Of a DNA stretch of 42,500 nt, positions 1-10,212 are shown piece after piece; position 1 is the first letter of the stretch, and the number at the start of each line of letters is the position of its first letter. The position numbers and the translations under genes are program-made. The notes under the pieces are model-generated. The model made no database searches. It saw only the letters and a list, made by a program, of their open reading frames with translations, and was not told where the DNA came from. Source of the DNA: Flammeovirgaceae bacterium (lineage in GTDB: Bacteria; Bacteroidota; Bacteroidia; Cytophagales; Cyclobacteriaceae); contig JADJRT010000008.1 in NCBI GenBank assembly GCA_016712035.1, positions 1 to 42,500 on the forward strand. Reading direction: 5' to 3'.

Positions 1-1
1 T

Positions 2-957
2 TTATTTCAGAGCGCTTCGTACAACTTCAAAACTCACCCAATAGAGATTTCCGGTTCCATTTAAAGTTTTGTGGCTGATTGATTCTATCTGACTGTAGGT
101 AGCAGGCTTGTCGAAGGAAACAGGAAGTGTTGATCGTTCACTTGTAAAGAATAAGATCTTTTGATCGGGCGAAACATAGGGGCAATAATCCAATCGGGTT
201 GAATTGAGAAATTTTAGATTTTTTGCCGGCAACCACTTTCCCGTGGCATCTTTTACGCTCATATATAAATCACCTCGGCCCGTATCGTCCTTCCCGGCCA
301 TAGCCGGTAAAGAGTATAAACTGTTCATCAGGATCAACAAAGGCATTGAACTCATATCCTTTCGAGTTGATGGCAGTATCCAAAGCAACCGGTTTTTCGA
401 AATGATCTTTACTCCAGGGCGCTATAAAAATATCTTCCCGGCCAACACCATCTTCATAGGTTGCAGTAAAATATAGATTACCGCTCTTTGCAAGGGAAGG
501 ATAGAATTCATCGGATAGAGAATTAATTATAGGTCCAAGATTTTTAGCGTCAGACCAACCAGCGCCTTTTCTTTCAACAACCCAGATGTCAAAGTCTTTG
601 GGTTCCGTTCCTTGTAAGGGCCGGTTGGATGCAAAGTATAATTTGTTTCCGTCTGCACTCAAAGCAGGTTCAAGATCACTGAATAAACCACCAAACGAAA
701 CAACTTCGGGTTTCGACCAGTTTCCGTTCTTATCTTTTTTACTGGATACAATAGTCTGAAATGTTGATTGGGGTGTTGAGATGGTGTAGTAAAGTTCGTT
801 ACCATCGGGTGACAAGGCGAAGTCACGCTCGTTAATAGTGGTGGAAATAAATCCTTCCGCAAGAATCGCAACTTCCTTGGGTGGATTTTTGAAATCTATT
901 TTGTTGCGCGATACAGGAAAATGATATGGATACGAAGAGCAGCGAGTATAAATTCAT
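2..957 (-). CDS. PD40/TolB-like beta-propeller lipoprotein, frameshifted twice
   Basis: The protein has WD40-like PD40 repeats (SPDGNELYYT, SADGNKLYFASNR, SPDQKILFFTSER) of the kind found in periplasmic TolB-like and OmpA-associated propellers. No enzymatic role can be assigned. The start at 957 gives a lipoprotein-type signal peptide (MNLYSLLFVSISFSCIAQ, lipobox Cys). The reading frame then breaks twice. Removing one base from the T4 run at 899-902 joins CIAQQ to IDFKNPPKEVAILAEGF. Removing one base from the C3 run at 293-295 restores GYGRKDDTGRGDLYMS, the usual family motif. Corrected length is about 317 residues, which is normal for a short propeller of this family. Stop codon is at 2-4. 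The gene is convergent with nothing visible. Family assignment is firm; substrate or partner is unknown. Confidence 0.75.
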
Positions 958-991
958 AACAGGCGGTTTAAGATTGATTTTGAATTAAACG

Positions 992-1150
992 TTATTCCGC
1001 CTTCAGGGTTTTGGCCGATTTCTCTTTGCTTGTTCGTTCTAACAATTCCTACGCATCGCTCTGAATTTCCTCTAGCAAATCTGGCCGGCAATGCCGTTCC
1101 AGAAATTTGTTGGCCCAGTGTGGAGGCACATAGTTTGAAGGATTACTCAC
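992..1150 (-). pseudogene. Stump of a second FtsX-type permease (N-terminal prefix fused to the C-terminal tail)
   Basis: A GTG start at 1150 overlaps the stop of the upstream permease. The reading frame gives YVPPHWANKFLERHC and RPDLLEEIQSDA, clearly paralogous to the start of the permease at 3723 (PPRWANKFLQWYC, RPELLEEIQGDA). At the DNA level the two stretches (1021-1135 and 3609-3719) are visibly about 80% alike. An in-frame TAG at 1049-1051 replaces the Tyr codon of the paralog. After ELLERTSKEKSAK the frame runs straight into TLKAE and a stop, which is a typical C-terminus of this permease family. About 700 residues are missing between the two ends. I infer an internal deletion at a short AK-coding match, or an assembly collapse between tandem paralogs. 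Confidence 0.65.
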
Positions 1151-3723
1151 TTCGCAATGTTTTGTTGGATTGGTTTTCACTGTATTAAATCCTTGTATGC
1201 ATATAATTAAAATGGTAAGAATACAAATTACCGCAAAAGTTGAAACAAAAATCCACCACGGCATATCAATCCTGTAAATAAATCCTGAAAGCCACTGACT
1301 CGCACTATACCACGTAAAAGGCATGGCAATTGTACCAGATCGCGAATTCTGTTGAACATCAAGATGTTGGGAAGGGCTCAAAAACTCTCTTGATTCCAAT
1401 TTCTTTTTTTCGTTTGATCACATTATAGGTTGCCAATCCAACTATGCCCATAATGGCTATTACGATGGAGATAACTGTGAAAAGCATAACCATTCTAGAA
1501 GCCGTAATTTCGAGTTTTATACATAGTGTCAAAGACTTCATCCTGAAAGGAATATTTCATGGTAAAGGCTGGCTCGAGTTTGTTATAAACAGATTGAATT
1601 ATTTCAAAAGATTGTTTGGTCGCGCCTTGCTCATATTTCACAAAGAGACTTGAACAATTAAGTATTGGATGCATGTAGAAAACAACGGGAAGTTTTTCGT
1701 TGCGCAAACTCTCTGTGTGAAAATCGTTGACAACACCAATGATCACGCAATTCGCATCACCAATACTAAACATAGAGCCGATAGGTTCTTTAAACCCCAT
1801 AAGTTTTACCGCCTCTTCAGTTACGATTACTTCGGTATTAACAGTGTCAGCAATCTGAGGCGTAAATTGACGGCCTTCTAAAAGTTTTAAACCAAAAGTT
1901 TCGGGCAACTCATAATTGCAACCTAAAATCTGAAAAGTGGCTGAACTATTTTCGGGCATGCCCTGCCATTTTACTACTGTGGTTCGGCCACTAAGATTTA
2001 ATGGATTTGCATTACTGGCTGTCACACTTTTTATTTGAGGATGCTTGAGTAATTCATTTTTAAAGGCATCGTATTGTTTGAGTAATTATACGTTGGTTCA
2101 ATACGCAAGATATTTTCCCTATCGATACCCAGGTTTTTATGGGTGATGAAGGAAAGTTGTTGAAATAAAATGCCTGAAAAGATGATGATGCCTATTGAAG
2201 CACTGAGCTGAGCAACCAAAAGCACTTTGCGCATACGCTGTGCGCCCAAATTTCGGGTGGATAATTCTCCTTTCAAAACTTTAGCGGGTTCGTAGCCGCT
2301 CATTATAATAGCAGGATAAAGACCGGCTGCTAAGGACACAAGAAATAGAAAGGCAAACAGCATGAGTGGCACCCAGCCTGAAAATAATGATACGTTAAGT
2401 GACTCACCAATTAGGGAACTGAATAAGGGAAAGTGAGATGAGTTACTCCAATAGCCAAAATGAATGCAAACACAACAACTAAAAAAGACTCACTAATAAA
2501 CTGAACGATGATGCCAGATCGAAAAGCACCCGTAGTTTTTCGAATCCCAATTTCTTTTGATCGTGTAGAAGCCCTGGCTGTACTCAGGTTGACGAAATTG
2601 ATTATTGCCATAGAAATCAACAGAACAGCGATCACTAAAAAGAGTTTTACGTATTCAATTCTTCCGCCAGCATTTTTCCCATTTTCGAATTTGCTTTTCA
2701 ATCGCCACTCGGTTAGCGGGTAAGCAGTGTAACTTATTTTGTCAGCTTTAGCGCGCTCCGTTAATACGGGAGATTCGTTTAGCTTTTGCGTTAGAAGGTC
2801 TCCCCTTATTTCAGAGTTTGTTTTGAGGAAAACGGGTAAAAAATTGGAATAGAAAAGTTCATCGCTAAGGCCACGTATTTTTTTGAAAACATCCAGTGGA
2901 AGCAGAAAGTCAAATTGAATGGTAGAGTTTGAAGGCACATCTTTAAAAACGGAAGCTATGGTTACTTCAAAGTGATCATCAATCTTAACAATTTTTCCTA
3001 TCGGATTTTCTGTTCCATAAAGTAACGGCGCGGTTTTTTCAGAAATGGCAAGGTGGTTAGGATTACCTAATGTATTCGGATCACCACTTATGATGGGGTA
3101 ATTGAAAATGGAATGAAATGATTCTTCCGTATAAATACCACTTATATAGATGCACTCAGTGCTTTTACCTTCAGGTCTAAAGCACAATTCGTTTGGCCAT
3201 CGCGTTCCATTTATAACGATCGCCTTTTTTGCTACTTCGGGTATTGAAGAAACATCCAGATGCGAATCGGCTACATCATCATGGTGAGGTCTCCATTTGC
3301 TTCAACATGACTCAGTACTTTGTAAATTTGATCAGGCTGTTCATGAAACTGATCATAGGAGCGCTCATACATAATCCATAGAAAAATAAGAAAGGCAGCA
3401 ACGAAACTTACCGTGAGACCTACAACATTTAAGAGAGAATGTGCGGGTTGCCGAAAAAAATGACGGATGGCGACTTTGAAAATATTATGTAGCATGGCCG
3501 TTGTTATTGTGTTATTCGTTAGAGATGATTTTGGTTTTCTTATGTTTTTGAGTCTAAAGAAACGCACCACATTCCAAACAAATTGTCGTTTCGCTTTGCG
3601 CGGATTCTCTTTACTGGTTCTCTCAAACAATTCATAGGCATCGCCTTGAATTTCCTCCAACAACTCTGGCCGGCAATACCATTGCAGAAATTTATTGGCC
3701 CAACGTGGAGGCTTTACATTCAT
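1143..3723 (-). pseudogene. FtsX/MacB-type ABC transporter permease with N-terminal prefix domain, multiply frameshifted
   Basis: This is an inner-membrane permease of the MacB/FtsX superfamily in the Bacteroidota form that starts with a short soluble prefix (WANKFLQWYCRPELLEEIQGDAYELFE split over residues 7-35). TM1 (LLNVVGLTVSFVAAFLIFLW) follows, then a MacB-like periplasmic domain, an FtsX block (NFVNLSTARASTRSKEIGIR), a second periplasmic domain (FGLKLLEGRQF) and a second FtsX block (VGLATYNVIKRKKEIGIKRV). Corrected length is about 860 residues, normal for the family. Breaks lie near 3273, at 2430-2432, 2077-2079, 1515-1518, several within 1320-1400, and at 1160-1163; most are in A/T runs. 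Fixing the last one gives the classic end NPTKTLRSE. The ATG overlaps the PadR stop by 4 bp (ATGA), so the two are translationally coupled. No ATPase gene is next to it. Substrate unknown. Confidence 0.8.
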
Positions 3724-4058
3724 GCTAATTTGAATTGAAGCGCTACTTTGGGAATTTGATTATACAATTGATTGCGGATTTCATTGACTTCTTCAATGGC
3801 TCGCTTTCCGGAAGCTGTTATTAGAAAAATTCTTTTTCTTCGGCCACCGCGTTCTTCCGTAGGATCACTCATTTTTGATTTTAGAAAACCCTTATCTTCC
3901 AGGCGGGTGAGTACGGAATGTACCGCGCTGATGTTAAGACTACGACCAACTTGTTTTTCAATTTCATCCATTACCGAAATGCCGTAGGCTTCAGGAAATA
4001 AAACGCCAACGGTAAGGAGTACAAGCTCTTCTAATTCACCTAAATAATAACCCTTCAT
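3720..4058 (-). CDS. PadR family transcriptional regulator
   Basis: This 112-residue protein has the PadR winged-helix fold: GELEELVLLTVGVL at the N-terminus, the recognition region SLNISAVHSVLTRLEDKGFL, and the wing segment RRKRIFLITASGKRAIEE. The length is typical of the short PadR subfamily. In Cytophagales such regulators commonly precede prefix-domain FtsX permeases. Here the stop codon overlaps the permease start (3720-3723), so the regulator is the first gene of that operon and probably autoregulates it. The effector is unknown. The gene is intact, unlike its downstream partner. Confidence 0.9.
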   Translation of the reverse strand: MKGYYLGELEELVLLTVGVLFPEAYGISVMDEIEKQVGRSLNISAVHSVLTRLEDKGFLKSKMSDPTEERGGRRKRIFLITASGKRAIEEVNEIRNQLYNQIPKVALQFKLA

Positions 4059-4130
4059 AATACAGTAATTAAGTTCTACAAACGTGAAAGTAATTAATAT
4101 GTTTCACTTTTGTGGAATTAATCGAGCGAG

Positions 4131-6777
4131 TTACTTCTTCTTAGAAGATTTTGTAATTGGCTGTATCAGTTTGGCCACCAGGCCCGTCCAACCGGTTTGA
4201 TGATTGGCACCCAAACCGCGGCCGGTATCGCCATCGAAGTATTCGTAGAAAAGCAGGTTTTCATTAAAGTGAGGATCGGTCTGCATTACAGCGGAATCAC
4301 CAAAAGCAGGTCGATTGCCTGCTTCATCCTTTTTGAATAAACACACCATGCGTTGTGATATGTCATTGGCAATTTGTCGAAGGTTCAACAGATTGCCCGA
4401 CCCGGTAGGATGTTCAACTTTGAAATCATCACCATAGTAATGATGAAATCTATAAAGAGATTCAATAATTAGAAAATTTACCGGAAACCAAACGGGACCG
4501 CGCCAGTTGCTATTGCCCCCGAATATATACGCGTCACTTTCTCCGGGTTGATAGCGCACCGAAAATTCACTTCCGTTGGCATAGAGCGCATAGGGTTTTT
4601 CCTTATGAATGCGTGATAAAGCGCGCACTCCGTATGGAGATAAAAATTCGTTGGTATCAAGCATTCGCTTTAGTAAACGTTTCATGCGATGGCCGCGTAA
4701 AAGTGAAAGCAGATGCCGTTGGTTTTTACCACGATCGCCCCAGCGCGAAATCAAGTTGGCAAGGTCGGGCCTATTTTGTAGAAACCAATTTAGCCGCGAA
4801 GTGAACTCAGGCATTTGCTGAAAAATTTCTTCATCCAATACTTCCACAGCAAAGAGGGGGATCAAACCCACCATCGAACGAACTTTTAGTTTAATTCGTT
4901 CGTGATTGGGTAAATGCAATACATCATAAAAGAATTCATCTTCCTCATCCCACAAATTCACGCCCTCATTATTAACATTCGACATCGCCCCAGCGATATA
5001 GAGAAAATGTTCAAAGAATTTGGTGGCAAGACCTTGGTAGGTTGGGTTTTCTTTAGCCAGCTCGAGCGACATGCGCAACATGTTTAGCGTAAACATAGCC
5101 ATCCAACTTGTTCCATCTGATTGCTCGATGTAACCACCGGTAGGAAGTTGTGTGCTGCTTCGGTCAAAGACACCAATGTTATCCATACCCAAAAAGCCAC
5201 CCTGGAAAATATTATTTCCATGCATGTCTTTCTTGTTTACCCACCAGGTAAAGTTTAGTAACAATTTGTGGAAAATCTCTTCCAGAAATTTTCGATCAGC
5301 CTTACCATCTTGAAGTTTGCGATCGATTTTATATACCCGCCAACTGGCCCACGCATGTACGGGAGGATTAACATCACTGAAAGACCATTCATAAGCGGGT
5401 AATTGACCATTGGGATGCATGTACCATTCCTTGGTGAGCAACATGAGTTGGTGCTTCGCAAACTCTGGGTCAATTAAGGCTAACGGAATGGCATGGAAGG
5501 CGAGGTCCCATGCGGCATACCACGGATATTCCCATTTGTCGGGCATGGAAATAATATCGGCATTGTGCAGATGATTCCATTCACTATTGCGACCGCGTTT
5601 TCGCTCGGGAGATGGCGGAGGTTGCGTATGATCGCCTCGCAACCAAACATCTAAATCATAGTAATAAAATTGTTTACTCCACAACATTCCCGCCAAGGCC
5701 TGTCGTTGAATCATTTGCTCTTCGGTATCCGCAATATCTTTCTGTAGGCCAGCATAAAACTCATCGGCTTCCTTTCGTGCGAGTTTTGAGTACTGAGTCA
5801 AATTCTTGAAAAGGTTTGGGATGAAATTGTGAAGACAATCGAAGTCGCAACACCTTGGACTGTCCGGGTTCAATTACCCAATCAGCACGAAAAGCGCACT
5901 TGGTCCCCTTTTTAATCTTATTGATGGCCGTTGGGTAATTAAATACTATGTAATCGTTAATACCATCTTTAAAACTTCCTTCTTTATAATGTTGATGCAA
6001 GCGCCAGGTATTTGTTTCGTTCTCGCAGAAAAGCGCTTCTGCTTTTCTATCGTCACAAAAAAAATAGTAGTTCCCCAATTGCGCATGATTTACTTTTACT
6101 ACACCCTTGTCGTCCAGATAAAGTTCAGGAATGTTTCCCTCCGTGCCCCAGGCCCAAGTATTACGAAACCAAAGCGTGGGCAATACATCTAACGCGGCTG
6201 CTTCTGCACCACGGTTAGTCACCCGAATTTGCATAAGCATGTCATTGTCATCAGCTTTTGCATAGGTAACTTCAACGTCAAAGTATCTGTTCTCGGAAAA
6301 TATTCCGGTATCGATCAATTCAAATTCCCGATCTTGTTTCCCTCGCTTACGACTTTCTTCTGCCAACAAAGAATAAGGATATTCCTGATGCGGATACTTG
6401 TAAAGCATGCGCATGTATGAGTGGGTAGGTGTAGAGTCGAGGTAGTAATAGAGTTCCTTTACATCTTCACCATGATTTCCTTCCGGATTGGTGAGGCCAT
6501 AGAAGCGCTCTTTAATGATAGGATCTTTTTTATTCCACAAACCCAGCGATAGACAAAGGAGTTGTTGATCATCCGAAATTCCGGCAATACCTTCTTCGCC
6601 CCAGCGGTATGCTTTGCTGCGGGCCATATCGTGTGTGATGTAATTCCACGCATCTCCCTTTCCGCTATAATCTTCACGAACAGTTCCCCATTGCCTTTCT
6701 GTAAGATAAGGGCCCCATTTGCGCCAGTCCTTGATATTATCCCGGTCTTCAATTAATCGTAGTTTCTCGGCTGTCAT
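4131..6777 (-). CDS. GH63/MGH1-like glycoside hydrolase (glucosidase family), one frameshift
   Basis: This large (about 880 residues after correction) protein belongs to the mannosyl-oligosaccharide-glucosidase-like (GH63 / MGH1-like) clan with an (alpha/alpha)6 barrel. The N-terminal half carries WGPYLTERQWGTVREDYS and the beta-sandwich region. The C-terminal catalytic half carries WEYPWYAAWDLAFHAIPLAL (substrate-contact WD), GGYIEQSDGTSWMAMF, NSNWRGPVWFPVNFLI and GDTGRGLGANHQTGWTGLVA near the end. The two halves are in different frames. Deleting one base from the T4 run at 5784-5787 joins FDSVLK to LARKEADEF, so I treat it as one gene. There is no signal peptide, so it is probably cytosolic. 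The bacterial members act on alpha-glucosides or glucosylglycerate-like compounds; the exact substrate cannot be read here. It sits alone, 72 bp after the PadR promoter region. Confidence 0.8.
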
Positions 6778-6895
6778 GTGTTACGAAAAGTAGTAAAAAA
6801 AACCTGAGAAGAGTGGTTCGTGTACTTTTCTTAACACAATTTAAAAGTATGAGCCGTGAAGTCGCGAGTAGGTTTAACTAATGCGGAAGAAGCGA

Positions 6896-7606
6896 TTAAT
6901 CAGCTCTAAGGCGATGGGTTTTCTTTAGAAACTTAATGAAGAGATAAACCGCGGTTACGGCTAATACAAGGATACCAAAGGTGGGTAGTATTTCTTCAAA
7001 ATTGCCATATTGAGCTGGATGTTGATACCAGGCCTTTAATATAAGCATTAGGCCTAACATGGTTCCCGTAAAGGTTGAGTTATACTCTTTTAACAGAACC
7101 CGCTTCCAGGCAAACTGATGAGCTTCAAAAGTCTTTCCGATGCCACGCAGATCGGGAAGCCAGCGATTGACTTTTTTTGCATACTCGTCAAACGCTGCAC
7201 CGAACTTGCCTCTCAGAAAATTTTCTTCAGCTGAAATAATGGCAATGTATACAAAGATAATTACAGGGGTAATGACCGAAAAGAATAACACCGAGTTTGA
7301 GGCAACCCCCATACCAATGCCTACGAGTACGTTACCGACATACAAGGGGTTTCGGCAATGCGAGAAGATACCCGTTGTTACTAAACTCTCAGCATGAATT
7401 TTACGGTCTTTACCACCTCGGATAATATAAACCAACCCGATGGTTAAAAATCGAATCAATTGGCCCAATATGCTTATTCCCAAACCAATCACCAATGCGT
7501 GTGTTGGATTTGGAAATAATTCTGGTGCCGGCACAAGAATGAGTAAGAAAATAACCGGAAGCAGAATATTCCGATAATGAAAAAGGAAGTTGCCAATTTT
7601 TACCAT
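6896..7606 (-). CDS. Isoprenylcysteine carboxyl methyltransferase-like membrane methyltransferase
   Basis: The protein (236 residues) is an integral membrane methyltransferase of the ICMT/PEMT-like superfamily. After two N-terminal hydrophobic helices it shows GIFSHCRNPLYVGNVLVGIG, the SAM-binding RxPxYxG-type signature, and then EENFLRGKFGAAFDEYAKKVNRWLP, the conserved EExxL...F..Y...V.RWxP block. A C-terminal extension with two further hydrophobic helices follows, longer than in minimal bacterial ICMT-like proteins. It lies 11 bp downstream of cmoA in the same direction, so they are probably cotranscribed. The family is clear. The methyl acceptor (lipid, quinone-like or protein) cannot be told. 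Confidence 0.8.
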   Translation of the reverse strand: MVKIGNFLFHYRNILLPVIFLLILVPAPELFPNPTHALVIGLGISILGQLIRFLTIGLVYIIRGGKDRKIHAESLVTTGIFSHCRNPLYVGNVLVGIGMGVASNSVLFFSVITPVIIFVYIAIISAEENFLRGKFGAAFDEYAKKVNRWLPDLRGIGKTFEAHQFAWKRVLLKEYNSTFTGTMLGLMLILKAWYQHPAQYGNFEEILPTFGILVLAVTAVYLFIKFLKKTHRLRAD

Positions 7607-7617
7607 AAATCTTTTAC

Positions 7618-8350
7618 TTATTTAATGGCAACAATGCCGGCAAAGTTGTACCATTTAAAAAACGTTTCGCAATAGCGAAAGCCTTTATTTAAAATCATCT
7701 CCCGGTTTTCGTGTAGTTTATAAGGGATCAACACATTTTCGAGGGCCTCTCTTTTTTGTGCTATCTCCATATCGTTGTAATTATTTCTACGCTTGAAATC
7801 GTAGTAGTATTTTATAAACATCCGGTTAAAGAGCGAATCTTCTCCGTGTACTTTCTCTACCAGAATCAAACAACCATTCTCGTTCATCTGATTGTAGATA
7901 TCCTGTAATAATCTTTCACGATAGAGGGGCCTTATAAATTGAAGTGTAAGGCACATCACGACCACCGAGGCATTGGGAAGGGCAACGCCCATATTGAGAT
8001 CCGAATTTTTGATTTCAAATTTTCGGGTTACTCCATTATCCTTAAGGTTTTTAATACACTGGGCAACCATTTCATCAGAATTGTCGAACCCAACAAAATC
8101 AACATCCGGAGGTAATACCGGATCCAAATTAATTAAGGTCGTTCCGGTTGAACATCCTAAATCATAGACCACTGATCCAGGTGTTGCAAAAGTCTTTTCC
8201 CAATTCAGAGATCATTCGCTGCATTTCCAAATAATACGGTACCGAGCGCGTTACCATATTGTCAAAAACTTTTACTACGGTTTTATTAAAACTAAAGTCC
8301 TCAATCTGACTCTTTGGATCCTTAAAAACTTCATCATTTTGCATAAGCAT
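7618..8350 (-). CDS. cmoA: Carboxy-S-adenosyl-L-methionine synthase CmoA-like, one frameshift
   Basis: CmoA makes carboxy-SAM from SAM and prephenate for wobble-uridine (cmo5U34) tRNA modification. The N-terminal signature DEVFKDP...DFSFNKTVVKVFDNMVTRSVPYY matches the CmoA pattern (VFDDMIxRSVPxY). The SAM-binding motif VYDLGCSTGTTL follows, then LTLQFI and the C-terminal FKWYNFAGIVAIK, which resembles the WFQ..NF..L family end. The frame breaks at the A4 run 8188-8191. Removing one base restores GKDFATPGSVVYDLGCS, giving a protein of about 243 residues, the normal CmoA length. No cmoB lies in the window, and a generic methyltransferase remains possible, but the N-terminal motif favours CmoA. 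It leads a two-gene unit with the ICMT-like gene. Confidence 0.75.
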
Positions 8351-8443
8351 GGAATTGGGTCGAAATTTAACAAGAAAACTACAATCAGCGCCTTTTAGGA
8401 AGATTATTCATCCAAATATCTACACACGGAACCAAACGGATTT

Positions 8444-8478
8444 AATTGTTGTATATACAACAATTGTATATATCTTTG
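8444..8478 (+). promoter_or_regulatory. Promoter with a perfect 22-bp palindromic operator
   Basis: Positions 8444-8465 form a perfect palindrome, half-site AATTGTTGTAT followed by its exact reverse complement. It overlaps the TTG (8449-8451) that stands 19 bp before TATCTTTG (8471-8478), a perfect match to the Bacteroidota TAnnTTTG -7 box. The pirin start codon lies 17 bp further on. The geometry predicts repression by a dimeric regulator. The core TTGTATATACAA type is common for MarR-family regulators, but no regulator gene is adjacent. Confidence 0.75.
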
Positions 8479-8495
8479 ATAAAGAATAAACGAAT

Positions 8496-9206
8496 ATGAA
8501 AACAATATTACACAAGGCCGCTACGCGAGGTCATGCTAACCATGGCTGGCTCGATACAAATCACACATTTAGTTTTGCTCACTACCATAACCCGGAACGG
8601 ATGCATTTTGGTGTGTTGCGCGTTTTAAATGATGATTTTGTTGATGGGGGCAAAGGATTTGGTACGCACCCGCATGACAATATGGAGATTATCTCAATTC
8701 CCCTTTCGGGAGATTTGGAACATAAGGACAGCATGGGAAACACTACGGTGATTAAACAAAACGATGTTCAGATTATGAGTGCGGGTACCGGTATTCAACA
8801 CAGCGAATACAACAGGAACAAAGACAAGAAAGTAAACTTTTTACAAATCTGGGTTTTCCCCAAAGTGCGAAACACTGTGCCACGCTATGGTCAACTTACT
8901 TTTAATCCGGAAGAACGCATAAATAACCTTCAGCAAATTGTAAGTCCAAAGAAGGAAGATGCCGGTGTGTTGATAAACCAGGATGCGTGGTTTCATTTAG
9001 GCAATCTGAAAAATGGTTTTAGCACAGAATACAAAATCAAGCATAAAGGAAATGGTGTCTATGCTTTTGTTATCGATGGCGATGTAACAATTAACGATCA
9101 AAAATTGAATAAACGCGATGGGTTGGGTGTTTGGGATGTGGAGAATCTTTCGTTAAGAGCAGACTCTGATGCGGAGATATTATTAATGGAAGTACCAATG
9201 AATTGA
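8496..9206 (+). CDS. Pirin family protein (YhhW-like)
   Basis: The protein (236 residues) is a bicupin of the pirin family. The N-terminal cupin carries the metal-binding set in GFGTHPHDNMEIISIPLSG and in MSAGTGIQHSEYN, the His-x-His ... His-x-Glu arrangement of pirins. YhhW-like family traits are LDTNHTFSFAHYHNPERMHFG near the start and LQIWVFP in the middle. Bacterial pirins of this type can act as quercetinase-like dioxygenases, and several respond to electrophile or oxidative stress. Which of these applies here is unknown. It is the first gene behind the palindromic promoter at 8444-8478 and heads a plus-strand cluster of redox genes. Confidence 0.9.
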   Translation: MKTILHKAATRGHANHGWLDTNHTFSFAHYHNPERMHFGVLRVLNDDFVDGGKGFGTHPHDNMEIISIPLSGDLEHKDSMGNTTVIKQNDVQIMSAGTGIQHSEYNRNKDKKVNFLQIWVFPKVRNTVPRYGQLTFNPEERINNLQQIVSPKKEDAGVLINQDAWFHLGNLKNGFSTEYKIKHKGNGVYAFVIDGDVTINDQKLNKRDGLGVWDVENLSLRADSDAEILLMEVPMN

Positions 9207-9213
9207 AAATTGT

Positions 9214-9293
9214 CTTTAGTCGTGAGTAAAAAAATGCGACTGCATATTTTCAAATCAAAGACTCAATACTAAGGACTCAATGCTAACTACTAC
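9214..9293 (+). repeat. Degenerate heptamer repeat, copy A
   Basis: Units CTTTAGT and CGTGAGT (9214-9227) form a left arm. AGACTCA, ATACTAA, GGACTCA, ATGCTAA and CTACTAC (9259-9293) form a right arm, all in strict 7-bp phase. The left-arm units are related to the reverse complement of the right-arm units, so the array is an imperfect inverted repeat. The right arm runs into the start region of the second pirin gene. Related arrays lie at 11206-11301, 29422-29511 and 35127-35175. Confidence 0.65.
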
Positions 9294-9297
9294 TCGA

Positions 9298-10167
9298 ATG
9301 AAAACAAGAACAGTATCAAGATTATTATATGCACATAAAGTTGATATGGGTGGAATGCCCATTCGTCAACCTTTGCCATCACAACAGGTACAGCAAATCG
9401 ATCCATTTCTTCTGCTACATCATGCCGACATAAAAGTTCCTACACACCTTGATCCAGACAATGCCGGTGTGGGGCCACATCCGCATCGTGGATTTTCTCC
9501 GGTAACTTTTATTTTTAAAGGCGGAGTCCATCATCGTGATAGCCGCGGCAACGATAGTATTATTTATGCAGGCGGGGCTCAATGGATGAATGCCGGTATG
9601 GGAATCATGCATAGCGAACGACCACCTCAGGATATCCATGAGATTGGCGGGCGACAAGAAATTATTCAGTTATGGATCAATACACCAGCAAAAAATAAAA
9701 TGGATCAGCCTAAATATTATCCGCTTAGCGCAGAGGATGCGCCTAAATTTAAAAGTGAAGATGGCAGCGTAACCGCTAAAGTTTTTTCAGGCGAAGTGCT
9801 CGGTGTAAAGGGTCCCATTCCATCGCAAACAATTGTTAATGCAGCCACGCTTGAGTTTAATCGGGGTGGAAAAATTTCTATTCCCTTACCCGAATCGCAC
9901 AATGTGTTTATTTACTTGTTAGATGGCAAACTGAATGTTGCTGGTTTTGGTATGGTAGAGGCTTTACATATTGTTCATTTTAAAAATGATGGTGCTGGAA
10001 TTGACCTTGAAGCATTAGAAGACACACGCGTATTATTATTGAGTGGCGAGCCTTTGAATGAGGAAGTCGTTTCGCATGGCCCGTTTGTTATGAATACCCA
10101 AACGCAGATTATGGAAGCCATGCGCGATTACCAGATGGGAAAAATGGGAATTTTAATTGAAGACTAA
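9298..10167 (+). CDS. Pirin family protein (second, larger pirin)
   Basis: This second pirin (about 289 residues) belongs to the long subgroup. The N-terminal cupin holds GVGPHPHRGFSPVTFIFKGG and NAGMGIMHSERP, giving the His, His, His, Glu metal set. The C-terminal cupin (NVFIYLLDGKLNVAG) and the pirin C-terminal segment GEPLNEEVVSHGPFVMNTQ follow. The latter, with Gly-Pro-Phe-Val-Met-Asn, is diagnostic. An ATG at 9280 is in frame, but it lies inside the heptamer repeat, so I prefer 9298 (MKTRTVSRLL). The two pirins of this cluster are only distantly alike, so this is not a recent duplication. Function is probably redox- or stress-linked by context. Confidence 0.88.
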   Translation: MKTRTVSRLLYAHKVDMGGMPIRQPLPSQQVQQIDPFLLLHHADIKVPTHLDPDNAGVGPHPHRGFSPVTFIFKGGVHHRDSRGNDSIIYAGGAQWMNAGMGIMHSERPPQDIHEIGGRQEIIQLWINTPAKNKMDQPKYYPLSAEDAPKFKSEDGSVTAKVFSGEVLGVKGPIPSQTIVNAATLEFNRGGKISIPLPESHNVFIYLLDGKLNVAGFGMVEALHIVHFKNDGAGIDLEALEDTRVLLLSGEPLNEEVVSHGPFVMNTQTQIMEAMRDYQMGKMGILIED

Positions 10168-10212
10168 ACTGTTTAACGATTTGTGTGTTTGATACAGAAA
10201 GAACTTACATTT

